Below, piece after piece: positions 35,686 through 44,906 of a DNA stretch of 64,000 nt. Source of the stretch: Evansella sp041820985. Lineage in GTDB: Bacteria > Bacillota > Bacilli > Bacillales > Salisediminibacteriaceae. The notes beneath the pieces were generated by a model. That model was not told the DNA's origin, did not search any database, and saw nothing but the letters and a program-made list of their open reading frames with translations. Where the stretch lies: positions 36,680 through 100,679 of the forward strand of contig NZ_JBGUAU010000020.1 of assembly GCF_041820985.1 (NCBI RefSeq). The letters are read 5' to 3'. The position numbers and the translations under genes are program-made. How positions within the stretch are numbered: the first letter of the stretch is position 1; every line of letters starts with the position of its first letter.

Positions 35686-36163
35686 GTAAAATAGTCTCCT
35701 TTTTCAACTACAACGTAGGATATTAAGTACATTGCAGTACATTCCTTTATGATTATTTCCTTATTTTTTCACAATCATAATGATTTAGCAACATCCTTGC
35801 GAGAACAATCGGTAGGTGAGTCTATTACGTAGTTTCTTTCTTCTGATATACAAAATGAATGTAAATGGGGAAGGTTTCTTATTTGTATAAGAAAATCATT
35901 ATGATATACTGTCAGTAATTTGTCGAAAAACCATACATTTCTCCTTATATCATATAAATCTCTTTGTAGTTGTCACATAATGTTCCTATTCCGACAGTAA
36001 GAAGACACTACATCCCCTATTATGCTAGTATGTATAGGAAATGGCGAATGAAGTCGTAGCATAATAAGACGGATTGAAATTCTTCTTACAAAGATAGAGA
36101 ACTTACACAAAAAATATAAGGATATTAGAAAACATAAACGTACATTAAAAGGAGGTAGTTTTT
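35686..36163. other. Divergent regulatory region between glf and the LytTR gene
   Basis: It holds the candidate promoter/Spo0A box at 35883-35929 and an inverted repeat ATTATGCTA / TAGCATAAT (about 36018-36065). AAAAGGAGG before 36164 is the ribosome site of the regulator. No open gene is seen. Confidence 0.55.
35883..35929 (+). promoter_or_regulatory. Candidate promoter with overlapping Spo0A box
   Basis: TTGTAT (35883) and TATACT (35905) are 16 bases apart. TTTGTCGAAAA at 35919-35929 contains the Spo0A core TGTCGAA and starts 8 bases after the -10, where bound Spo0A~P would repress. The 235-base leader to the LytTR gene makes the target uncertain. Confidence 0.45.
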
Positions 36164-36874
36164 ATGATGCGTATTGCCATTGTGGAAGATGAAATTCATT
36201 ATCAAGATCAGTTGAAGGAATTCCTCCTAAAATTTGAACAAGATAAAGGGGAAACTATTGAAGTAACCACGTATTCCGATGGTGATGAGTTTATTGAAAA
36301 CTATCAAGCTCAATTTGATATCATTTTGATGGATGTTCAAATGCCTTTAATGGACGGAATGTCTGCGGCAGAAGAGATTAGGAAAGTGGATTCGGAAGTA
36401 GTGATAATTTTTATAACGAATATGGCACAATATGCTATCAAGGGATATGCGGTGGATGCCTTAGATTATGTATTAAAACCTATTTCCTATTTTTCTTTTT
36501 CTCAAAGGTTGAGTCGAGCCGTGGATAGAATGAAGAAAAGGGAAGATAACCATATTACAATCAAAATCAAAGGTGGAGTGACCCGTTTAAAGATTTCTGA
36601 TATATATTACGTCGAGAGTCAAGGTCATAAGCTCATTTTTCAAACAAGACTGGGAGAGTTTACGACAACTGGAACTATGAAGGAGTTAGAAGGTGAACTA
36701 TCTAGTTATCACTTTTTTAGAGGCCATAAAGGCTATTTATACAATCTGGAGCATGTCGATGGGATGAACGAGAGCTGTGCTGTTGTACAGGGGGAAGAAC
36801 TCCCTGTGAGCAGAACAAAAAGGAAACCGTTCATGGAAGCTCTATCCAACTATTGGGGAGAAATGATTAAATGA
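36164..36874 (+). CDS. LytTR-family response regulator
   Basis: The protein has 236 residues. The receiver domain (1-120) has phospho-acceptor D57 (IILMDVQMP), acidic residues in IVEDE and the lysine in YVLKPI. About 130-232 is a LytTR DNA-binding domain (ISDIYYVESQGHKLIF, ELPVSRTKRKPF). AAAAGGAGG precedes the ATG. The downstream kinase overlaps by four bases. It should bind paired 9-base repeats; a matching pair exists at 38539-38568 in front of the GH3 operon, which is therefore the best target candidate. Confidence 0.95.
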   Translation: MMRIAIVEDEIHYQDQLKEFLLKFEQDKGETIEVTTYSDGDEFIENYQAQFDIILMDVQMPLMDGMSAAEEIRKVDSEVVIIFITNMAQYAIKGYAVDALDYVLKPISYFSFSQRLSRAVDRMKKREDNHITIKIKGGVTRLKISDIYYVESQGHKLIFQTRLGEFTTTGTMKELEGELSSYHFFRGHKGYLYNLEHVDGMNESCAVVQGEELPVSRTKRKPFMEALSNYWGEMIK

Positions 36875-38178
36875 ATGATGTCTTTCCGGAAATACCTAGA
36901 ATGTATACAGCCTTAGCGGAGTGGATGGCGTGTATTGTTTACATTTCTATATTGAAAAAACAAATAAGAGGGTGGCATCTCATTGCCTTCTCTGGTGGGG
37001 CTCTCCTTATCCAATCTGCTTTTTTGATCCTAACAAGGGATTTACCAATTGTTTTTTGGATTCCGTCCATGCTAGTAGCTGTTGGTTTGATGTTTGCATT
37101 TCTTTATTTTAGTTGTGACATTTCTCCATCAGAAGCAGGTTATTTCAGCATCAAAGCGTTTGTAGCTGCAGAGTTAGTTGCATCTTTGCAATGGCAAGTG
37201 CATTTCTTTTATTGGAGAACGGAGAACAGTGGTCTGTTATGGGAAGTGCTTCTTTTAATTCTAATATATGGAGGAGCTTTTTTACTCATATGGTTACTTG
37301 AGAAGCGGCATATTCCGGCTGAAGGAAAACTAAATATAAGACAACGTGAATTATGGTCCACTGTTGTAATAGGTGCTGCTGTTTTTGGTATTAGTAATAT
37401 AAGCTTTGTGACGGCTAGAACGCCATTTAGCGGACAATATGCACAAGAAATACTGAATATCCGAACGCTAGTGGATTTAGGTGGTTTCGCGATTCTTTAT
37501 GCATATCACATCCAAATAAACGATTTACGGATAAGACGGGAACTAGCTGCGATGCAAAATATACTTAACAATCAATATGTACAATATCAGCAGTCAAAAG
37601 AAAGTATTGAGATTATCAACTATAAATACCATGATTTAAAAAATCAGATTATTGCCTTAAGATTAGAAGAAGATCCAGAAAAAAGAAATTCATATTTGAC
37701 ACAGATGGAAGAAGAAATAAAATCATTCGAAGCTCAGAATAAGACTGGAAATCATGTTTTAGATACATTACTTGCTAGTAAAAACATGTCCTGTATAAAA
37801 AATGGTATTACCTTAACCTGTGTTGCGGACGGCACACTGCTTAAAGATATGGACGTGGTAGACATTTGTACGATTTTTGGTAATGCTTTAGACAATGCCA
37901 TAGAATACGAACAACAAGTGAAAGATAAAGAAAAAAGATTAATACATGTCTCTCTTTTTGCCCAAAAAGGTTTCCTGATGATTCGATTCGAAAACTATTT
38001 TGAAGGAGATCTGAAGCTTGAAGGGGACTTACCTGCAACGACAAAAGAAGATACCTACTATCATGGTTATGGATTAAAGAGTATTCGATATACTGTGCAG
38101 AAATATGATGGTGTGGTTAATGTGGAGCAAAAGGACAATTGGTTCGAGTTAAAGGTACTAATTCCCATAAAAAAATAA
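36871..38178 (+). CDS. GHKL-type sensor histidine kinase (AgrC/NatK-like)
   Basis: The protein has 435 residues. Residues about 10-215 contain about six membrane segments with short loops, typical of kinases sensing peptides or membrane-soluble signals. The phosphorylated histidine is H254 in YKYHDLKNQI. A GHKL ATP-binding domain follows with FGNALDNAIEYE and GYGLKSIRYTVQKYDG. Its ATG overlaps the response-regulator stop (ATGA), so they are a pair. A terminator at 38186 separates it from the GH3 operon. No pheromone precursor gene is seen next to it. Confidence 0.93.
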   Translation: MNDVFPEIPRMYTALAEWMACIVYISILKKQIRGWHLIAFSGGALLIQSAFLILTRDLPIVFWIPSMLVAVGLMFAFLYFSCDISPSEAGYFSIKAFVAAELVASLQWQVHFFYWRTENSGLLWEVLLLILIYGGAFLLIWLLEKRHIPAEGKLNIRQRELWSTVVIGAAVFGISNISFVTARTPFSGQYAQEILNIRTLVDLGGFAILYAYHIQINDLRIRRELAAMQNILNNQYVQYQQSKESIEIINYKYHDLKNQIIALRLEEDPEKRNSYLTQMEEEIKSFEAQNKTGNHVLDTLLASKNMSCIKNGITLTCVADGTLLKDMDVVDICTIFGNALDNAIEYEQQVKDKEKRLIHVSLFAQKGFLMIRFENYFEGDLKLEGDLPATTKEDTYYHGYGLKSIRYTVQKYDGVVNVEQKDNWFELKVLIPIKK

Positions 38179-38185
38179 GATGGAA

Positions 38186-38220
38186 AAGGTTTCGGATTGT
38201 ACTATTCGAGGCCTTTTTTT
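38186..38220 (+). terminator. Terminator of the LytTR two-component operon
   Basis: AAGGTTTCG pairs with CGAGGCCTT (two G-T pairs) and is followed by TTTTTT. Confidence 0.75.
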
Positions 38221-38786
38221 GTTGAAACAGTTAATGGGTAAGCTTTTATAGTAATGTACGCCTAGAACAAACAAAATCTATAAAAAGGTTGAGGATATCC
38301 CAAAAGATCCCTAGGGAAATTTCTTTTAGGCTTCTATATAATAGTTTCTTATTATGTATTTTTGTTGCCTTATCAAATCTATTTTAAATAAAGATCAGAG
38401 TTGATTTTTTTGCAATGTTGATTATTACAGAAGGATCAAGACTCGTAGGTGGTTAGGAATTACGTGGAAATAAGATAAAAATAAATGGATAGCAGGCCTT
38501 TTTTAAAACTATTTGCATATTAATTTTACTTTAAAAAAACAGTTTATGCAAAAATACTAACCGTTCATGAAAGAAGAATGTAAGGGCTTAAATATATGAT
38601 AAAGTTTTTTTGTAAGGGTAAGTCAAAAAAATGAATGCCTTTGCAATCTACAAAATGGATCTATCTTGCTTTGAAAATATTAAAGGTTTTCACTCACAGT
38701 CTCCTGATTTTGTACATTAAGAGACCTAGAAATTCGAGAATGGATCCGACAATTAGACAACAATTATTTCAAGAGGGGGCAAAACA
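38221..38786. other. Long promoter/leader region of the GH3-GtrA-GT2 operon
   Basis: About 570 bases without a credible gene. It contains the LytTR direct repeat and -10 box (38539-38600). A lone LytTR half-site-like ACAGTTAAT is at 38227. AGAGGGGG before 38787 is the ribosome site. Confidence 0.5.
38539..38600 (+). promoter_or_regulatory. LytTR direct-repeat operator and promoter of the GH3 operon
   Basis: ACAGTTTAT (38539-38547) and ACCGTTCAT (38560-38568) each fit the LytTR half-site [TA][AC][CA]GTTN[AG][TG] completely and are separated by 12 bases, the canonical spacing. TATGAT (38595-38600) is a good -10 with no recognisable -35, as expected when an activator bound just upstream recruits polymerase. 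Confidence 0.75.
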
Positions 38787-41651
38787 ATGTCAGGTAAGAG
38801 TAAGAAAAAATTTCGTGTTATTATGAGTATATTTTTATCCTTAGTACTTCTAATTGGAATTGCTGGAAATGTGGCACTAGCTCACTTTTCAGACGTAATT
38901 ACCATGTACTTTAATGAAATTGACGTAGAAAGTGCTGAAGCAGTAGAGGCACGTGATCATTCAGAAACTATTGCATCACAAATCGCAGATGAAGGTATCG
39001 TTCTTCTTCAAAATAATGAAGACATGCTACCTTTAGCAGCATCTACAAAACTAAACGTATTTGGATGGAGCTTTACGAACCCGATTTATGGGGGAACTGG
39101 TTCCGGTAAAGTAAATGCAGACACTGCAGTTAATCCAAGAGCAGGTCTTGAGAATGCAGGTTTTGAAATAAACGACCAATTATACAGTGATTATGTAGCT
39201 ACTGGTATTGAAAGACCTATCATTGACATGGATGGTCAAGACTGGACGATTCCAGAGCCGTTAGCAGCTGATTTCTATACAGAAGAAAGAATGCAACAAG
39301 CAAAAGATTTTTCTGATACAGCCGTTATTTTTATCGCTCGTTCTGGTGGTGAGGGTGCAGACCTTCCACGAGTAATGGATGGTCCAGATACATTTGATCC
39401 AGACGGAAGTCCATTCAGTGCAACAGGATTCCGTTACGGACATGAGGACGACTTAGATCCTAACAAGCATTATCTTCAATTAACGAACCGTGAGCAAGAT
39501 ATGGTAGATATCGTTACAGAAAACTTTGATAACGTTGTTTTAGTTGTTAACAGCAGTAACACATTTGAGCTTAGCTGGGTAGATAACTACAGCCAAATTA
39601 AGAGTATCGTTTCTGTTGGTGGGGCTGGGCAAAATGGATTTGATTCTTTAGGAACTATCCTTGCAGGTGAAGTAAACCCATCTGGTAGAACGGTAGACAT
39701 CTATACAAGAGATTTACTAGACCCACCTGCAATGACAAACTTTGGTGACTTCAACTATGTTCTTGAAAATGGAGATGGAACATTCTCCCACGCAGTTGAT
39801 CAAAAGAATGTACTTTTAAAGTACGTAGATTACACAGAGGGAATTTATGTTGGTTACCGTTATTACGAAACAGCGGCCGCTGAAGGTATCATCAATTATT
39901 ATGATGAAGTACAATTCCCGTTTGGATATGGATTAAGCTATACAACATTTGAACAAGAAGTAGTTCCAGGAAGTGTTAGCTGGGATGATGAAAATATTAG
40001 TTTTGAAGTAAACGTAACAAATAGTGGACAGGTTGCCGGTAAAGAAGTTGTACAAATTTACTTCTCTGCTCCATATACAGGTAACATCGAACGATCAGCA
40101 GTGGACTTAGCTGCGTTTGAGAAAACAGATATCATTCAACCGGGTGAATCAGAAACGGTTACTATTTCATTCAAGGTAGAAGACATGGCTGCTTACGACC
40201 ACAACGGTATTTATAGTAGCAATGGTGCTTATGTACTAGAAGAAGGTAATTATGAACTTTACTTAATGAACAACTCTCATGAAAAAATTACAGAAGTAGG
40301 TTCAGAAAACCTATCCCTTGTGGTATTTGAAGAAGGACGTTCAACAGATAATCAAGTTCCTGTAAACCAGTTTGATGAGCTTGTTAAAGGTGAAGGCGGT
40401 ATAACTACTTACCTATCAAGAGCAAATGGATTTGCAAACCTAGATCAACTAGTTAATCATGAAGAGTTTACAGTAAATACGGACAACGGTGAAAAGACGG
40501 TTCGAGGAAAACTTGTAGACGAAAGCTTTGTAAATATGGTTAACAGCAATCGTTATGATATTCCAGAAGATACGCATACAGATGCGCCGACAACTGGTGT
40601 GGATAATGGGTTAGTTTTAGAGGACTTTACTGGTGTGGACTTCCACGATGAGAAATGGAATGATCTACTTGACCAATTATCAGTTAATGACATGGTAGAT
40701 TTAGTTACACTTGGTGGTTATCGTACAATCGAAGTGGAATCTGTAGGTAAGCCAATAACACATGACTACGATGGTCCGTCAGGGATCACAGCTTATACTT
40801 CAAGATCAGACACTTCTGGTACTGCATTCCCAGCTGGGGTTGTACTAGCACAAACATGGAATGTAGACTTAGCAATTCAAATGGGTGAAGCTGTTGGTGC
40901 GGAAGGTCAAGCTTATGGAGTAACTGGATGGTACGCACCAGGTATCAACATCCACCGCTCCGCATTCAGTGGAAGAAACTTTGAATATTATTCTGAAGAT
41001 CCACTAGTATCTGGTAAAATGGCTGCTAACAAAATCAAAGGATTTGAAAGCCAAGGTGGATTTGTATACATGAAGCACTTTGCTTTAAATGACCAAGAGG
41101 AAAACCGTACGCTAGGTGTGATGACTTGGGCAAATGAGCAAACGATCCGAGATATTTATCTAAAGCCTTTTGAAATCGCCGTGAAAGAAGGCGGAGCAAG
41201 TGGTGCGATGTCTGGCTTTAATAGTATTGGTCCAGTTTGGGCTGGTGCAAATTCTAGTCTCCTTCAAGAAGTGTTACGTCATGAGTGGGGATTCAATGGT
41301 ACAGTTATTACGGATATGTATATAGGGGATTTCTATCCTTACATGGTGTTCGAAAAAGGAATTCGTAACGGGAATGATCTTTTCTTAACGGGTGTTGCAC
41401 CATACGGAGTACCTGAAGTAAACACTAGTAGCAATGACACATTATGGGCTATGAGAGATGCTTCTCACAATATTTTATATAATGTTGCAAACAGTAGCGC
41501 AATTAACGACCCATTAAGCAGTGATACGCCAACTTGGGTAAAAGTAACAATAGCTGTTGACATTGTTCTTCTACTAGCAATCATCGGAGGTTTCTACTTC
41601 ACTTTTCGCAAGCCGAAGGGAAGAGACGAGAACATTGTAAATGTAGCTTAA
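38787..41651 (+). CDS. Membrane-anchored GH3 glycosidase with permuted domain order
   Basis: The protein has 954 residues. A membrane helix at about 10-32 and another at about 912-935 put the enzyme outside the cell, held at both ends. Domain order is inverted relative to ordinary GH3: the alpha/beta C-terminal domain first (about 55-330, IADEGIVLLQNNEDMLPL), then the fibronectin-like domain (about 395-500), then the TIM-barrel N-terminal domain last (about 625-900). The nucleophile is D843 in VITDMY; GRNFEYYSEDP and KHFALNDQEENR are the substrate-binding loops. Inverted GH3 enzymes are known from rumen Firmicutes such as Butyrivibrio. It is the first gene of a four-gene set behind a LytTR site. 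Confidence 0.92.
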   Translation: MSGKSKKKFRVIMSIFLSLVLLIGIAGNVALAHFSDVITMYFNEIDVESAEAVEARDHSETIASQIADEGIVLLQNNEDMLPLAASTKLNVFGWSFTNPIYGGTGSGKVNADTAVNPRAGLENAGFEINDQLYSDYVATGIERPIIDMDGQDWTIPEPLAADFYTEERMQQAKDFSDTAVIFIARSGGEGADLPRVMDGPDTFDPDGSPFSATGFRYGHEDDLDPNKHYLQLTNREQDMVDIVTENFDNVVLVVNSSNTFELSWVDNYSQIKSIVSVGGAGQNGFDSLGTILAGEVNPSGRTVDIYTRDLLDPPAMTNFGDFNYVLENGDGTFSHAVDQKNVLLKYVDYTEGIYVGYRYYETAAAEGIINYYDEVQFPFGYGLSYTTFEQEVVPGSVSWDDENISFEVNVTNSGQVAGKEVVQIYFSAPYTGNIERSAVDLAAFEKTDIIQPGESETVTISFKVEDMAAYDHNGIYSSNGAYVLEEGNYELYLMNNSHEKITEVGSENLSLVVFEEGRSTDNQVPVNQFDELVKGEGGITTYLSRANGFANLDQLVNHEEFTVNTDNGEKTVRGKLVDESFVNMVNSNRYDIPEDTHTDAPTTGVDNGLVLEDFTGVDFHDEKWNDLLDQLSVNDMVDLVTLGGYRTIEVESVGKPITHDYDGPSGITAYTSRSDTSGTAFPAGVVLAQTWNVDLAIQMGEAVGAEGQAYGVTGWYAPGINIHRSAFSGRNFEYYSEDPLVSGKMAANKIKGFESQGGFVYMKHFALNDQEENRTLGVMTWANEQTIRDIYLKPFEIAVKEGGASGAMSGFNSIGPVWAGANSSLLQEVLRHEWGFNGTVITDMYIGDFYPYMVFEKGIRNGNDLFLTGVAPYGVPEVNTSSNDTLWAMRDASHNILYNVANSSAINDPLSSDTPTWVKVTIAVDIVLLLAIIGGFYFTFRKPKGRDENIVNVA

Positions 41652-41797
41652 TAGAGCGAATAACAACTAGAGAATAGTTTCGTAATGTGATTTGCTTTTT
41701 GACAAAACTATATTTGTAACTGCGAAGCTAACTACAAAATATCTGTTTGGCGGTGCTCCTAGTGAGTGCCGCCAAATTTCAAAAAGAGGTATGTGTA

Positions 41798-44257
41798 ATG
41801 AAGTACAAAGACATTATCAATAAAATGACCTTAGAGGAAAAAGCATCATTAATGTCGGGAAAAGATTTCTGGCAAACACAGGATGTTGAACGTTTAGGCA
41901 TTCCTAACATTTATCTTGCTGATGGACCACATGGAATACGGAAACAAAAAGATGCTGCAGACCACCTTGGTCTAAATCCAAGTATCCCAGCAACATGTTT
42001 TCCAACAGCTGCGACAGTTGCAAACAGCTGGAATGAAGAGCTGGGCGAAAAAATGGGTGAATACCTTGGTGAAGAAGCTGTTACACAGAAGGTGAATGTT
42101 CTACTTGGTCCTGGAATTAATATGAAGAGAAGTCCTTTAGCGGGACGAAACTTTGAATATTTCAGTGAAGATCCATATCTTGCAGGGAAATTAGCAGCAA
42201 GTATGATCAAAGGGATTCAATCCCATGGAATATCAGCTTGTGTGAAGCACTTTGCAGTAAATAATCAAGAGGAACGAAGAATGTCCATAGATACGGTCGT
42301 GGATGAAAGAACTCTTCGTGAAATATATTTAACTGCCTTTGAGATTGCCGTAATGGAAGGTAAAACAAAAACGGTAATGTCCGCTTACAATATGTTAAAT
42401 GGCGAGTATACGAATGAAAATACTCACCTAATGAGAGAAATCCTCCGCGATGAGTGGAATTTTGAAGGTGTAGTTGTAACGGACTGGGGAGGAAGTAATG
42501 ATCGAGTTGCTGGTTTAGTTGCTGGGAATGAATTAGAAATGCCAACAACTGCTGGGGAAACGAACAAAGAAATAGTGGCAGCAATCCAAGCTGGTAAAAT
42601 AAAAGAAGAAGTTTTAGATGAGTGTGTGGATCGATTATTAGATCTTATTTTTACCACACAAGAAGCATTTAATAAGCCTACAAAAGAGTTCGATGTTCAG
42701 AACCATCATCAAATGGCACAAGTAGTTGCCGAGGAATCTATCGTCTTGTTGAAAAATGATGAAAATATTCTTCCGCTTCCAAAAGGGAAAAAAGTGGCTG
42801 TCATAGGTGACTTTGCGAAAGAAGCGCGCTACCAAGGTGCTGGGTCTTCGATTGTTAATCCAACCACTTTGGAGAATACATTGGAATCCCTTGAAGAAGC
42901 AGGGATTAACAGTATCGGATTTGAACAAGGATTTGATAGATACGGAAAGAAAAATAATACATTAATGAAAAAAGCAGTTGCTCTAGCTGAAAAAGCAGAT
43001 GTGGTTCTTGTTTATATTGGTTTGGATGAGGTGACGGAAGCAGAAGGGTTAGATCGCCAAAATATGTCCATCCCTCAAAACCAAATAGAATTAGTGAATG
43101 CTTTATATGAAGTTAACCCTAATATAGTTGCTATCCTTTCTTGTGGTGCAGCGGTAGAATTGCCATTTGTGAACAAGGTGAAAGGGTTATTACATGCCTA
43201 TTTAAGTGGTCAGGCTGGTGCGAAAGCTATTCTTCGTATTTTAGCTGGGGATGTGAGCCCTTCAGGTAAACTGGCAGAAACTTATCCAATTCGCTATGAG
43301 GATACTCCTGCATATCACCAGTTCCCAGGTAAGGAAGTGAGTGTGGAGTATAGAGAAGGTCCTTTTATTGGCTATCGTTATTACGATACTGCAAATGTGA
43401 ACGTTCTTTATCCATTCGGATATGGATTAAGCTATACAACTTTTGAATACACTAATATGAATCTTTCAAAGGATGGCGCTACCTTTACAATCACTAATAC
43501 CGGGAAGGTTGCTGGTAGGGAAGCGGCACAATTGTATGTAGGTTGCTCGTCCGACGCCATTTTTAGACCGAAGAAAGAATTGAAAGGATTCACGAAAGTA
43601 TTTTTATATCCAGGTGAATCAAAGACAGTAACCATTCCGTTTGATGATAAAACGTTTCGTTACTTTAATGTTGTGACGAATAAATGGGAAATTGAAGAAG
43701 CGGAATATGTTATCATGATCGGTGCATCAAGTGCGGATATTCGATTAGAAGAAAGTCTGTTTGTGGAAGGAACAGGGGCACCACTTCCTTATGAAAAAGA
43801 GAAGCTTCCTTCGTATTATTCTGGGAAAGCTAGTAATGTTACTTTGGCAGAGTTTGAAAATCTCCTTGGACATAAGGTGCCAGAAGCTAAATGGGACAGA
43901 ACAAAGCCACTTGGCTACAATGACACCATTGCACAATGTCAGTACGCGAAGGGGATGTTTGCTCGATTTGCCTTTAAGGCGATTAAGTTTTCCCATTCCT
44001 TTCTTTGGAAGATTGGAAAACGAAGCACAGCAAACCTCATCATGATGTCAGTCTATCATATGCCGTTTAGAGGTATGGCCAGAATGACAGGCGGTATTAT
44101 GAATATGCCGATGTTAGATGGAGTGTTAATGATCGTAAACGGACAATTCTTTAAAGGCTTACGTCATGTGTTAAGGGAAAGAAAAAAGATGTTAAAGGCT
44201 GCGAAAGGTGAGGGAATAATTAACGCTAGTAGTAGCAGCAAAGGAGAGGTATTATGA
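41798..44257 (+). CDS. Cytoplasmic GH3 beta-glycosidase, canonical order, with C-terminal extension
   Basis: The protein has 819 residues from ATG 41798 (AGAGGT 7 bases upstream); an in-frame ATG at 41747 is less likely. The TIM-barrel domain comes first, with nucleophile D229 in VVTDWGG, GRNFEYFSEDP and KHFAVNNQEERR. The C-terminal domain (EESIVLLKNDENILPL) and fibronectin-like domain follow. There is no signal peptide. The last ~140 residues (after about 675) form an extra region with hydrophobic helices, not part of the core fold. It is a probable beta-glucosidase or related enzyme. Its stop overlaps the next start (ATGA). It acts on the inner side, while the permuted GH3 acts outside. Confidence 0.93.
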   Translation: MKYKDIINKMTLEEKASLMSGKDFWQTQDVERLGIPNIYLADGPHGIRKQKDAADHLGLNPSIPATCFPTAATVANSWNEELGEKMGEYLGEEAVTQKVNVLLGPGINMKRSPLAGRNFEYFSEDPYLAGKLAASMIKGIQSHGISACVKHFAVNNQEERRMSIDTVVDERTLREIYLTAFEIAVMEGKTKTVMSAYNMLNGEYTNENTHLMREILRDEWNFEGVVVTDWGGSNDRVAGLVAGNELEMPTTAGETNKEIVAAIQAGKIKEEVLDECVDRLLDLIFTTQEAFNKPTKEFDVQNHHQMAQVVAEESIVLLKNDENILPLPKGKKVAVIGDFAKEARYQGAGSSIVNPTTLENTLESLEEAGINSIGFEQGFDRYGKKNNTLMKKAVALAEKADVVLVYIGLDEVTEAEGLDRQNMSIPQNQIELVNALYEVNPNIVAILSCGAAVELPFVNKVKGLLHAYLSGQAGAKAILRILAGDVSPSGKLAETYPIRYEDTPAYHQFPGKEVSVEYREGPFIGYRYYDTANVNVLYPFGYGLSYTTFEYTNMNLSKDGATFTITNTGKVAGREAAQLYVGCSSDAIFRPKKELKGFTKVFLYPGESKTVTIPFDDKTFRYFNVVTNKWEIEEAEYVIMIGASSADIRLEESLFVEGTGAPLPYEKEKLPSYYSGKASNVTLAEFENLLGHKVPEAKWDRTKPLGYNDTIAQCQYAKGMFARFAFKAIKFSHSFLWKIGKRSTANLIMMSVYHMPFRGMARMTGGIMNMPMLDGVLMIVNGQFFKGLRHVLRERKKMLKAAKGEGIINASSSSKGEVL

Positions 44258-44904
44258 GTAAGGAAGGTGTAAAACAAACCAACCTCTTTTCTGGAGTAAT
44301 TGGTTTTTGGAATAGAATAAAAGAAAAGCACCCAAATAGTGCTCAATTCTTTGTTTTCTTTATGCTTAGTAACGGGGTGACCGTGCTTCAGTTCGTATTG
44401 ATGCCTCTTTTTAGAAGTATCTTTGCTCAGACAGCATTAGTTAGTACTAATTTTCAAATTTGGCAGGTTGGTACGAACACCGATGGTAGCCCTTATTATA
44501 TATTCGACTTTCAAGCTGGGGCAATTGCCGATGGCGGCGGTGGCGGTCTTGCTTTTTTCCTAGCCGTTCAATTGACGATTGCGATTGCACAGATTATTAA
44601 CTTCTTTGCTCAAAGAAGTATTACTTTTAAATCCAACAGCAGTATCTGGAGGGCGGCATTCTGGTATTTCGTTGCCTATGTTATTATTACCATAATAGCT
44701 GCTGCTGCATTAGGATTATACCAAACACCTGTTTATGGATTCTTTATGGACACACTAGGTTGGGGTTCCTTCGGGGAAACGACAGCAGATGTGGTTACAA
44801 TGATTATCAATAGTGCCATTTCTTTCTGGGTGTTCTTCCCAATCTTTAAAATAATCTTTAAGCAAGTTCCAGAAGATCCTAAAAAACCAGCAAAGGTTGT
44901 GTAA
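44254..44904 (+). CDS. GtrA-like membrane protein
   Basis: This 216-residue protein has four main membrane segments (about 32-52, 93-115, 133-155, 180-203). FFVFFMLSNGVTVLQF and FFAQRSITFKS are the two motifs of GtrA-family proteins, which act in translocation of lipid-linked sugars. An unusual GGGGG run lies in the loop at about 95. Its start overlaps the GH3 stop by four bases and the GT2 gene begins two bases after its stop, so the flippase-like protein and glycosyltransferase are made together, as in other GtrA-GT2 pairs. Confidence 0.85.
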   Translation: MSKEGVKQTNLFSGVIGFWNRIKEKHPNSAQFFVFFMLSNGVTVLQFVLMPLFRSIFAQTALVSTNFQIWQVGTNTDGSPYYIFDFQAGAIADGGGGGLAFFLAVQLTIAIAQIINFFAQRSITFKSNSSIWRAAFWYFVAYVIITIIAAAALGLYQTPVYGFFMDTLGWGSFGETTADVVTMIINSAISFWVFFPIFKIIFKQVPEDPKKPAKVV

Positions 44905-44906
44905 GC

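Noticed and set aside
38635..38826. 63-residue frame before the permuted GH3
   Set aside because: No ribosome site; it crosses the GH3 start.
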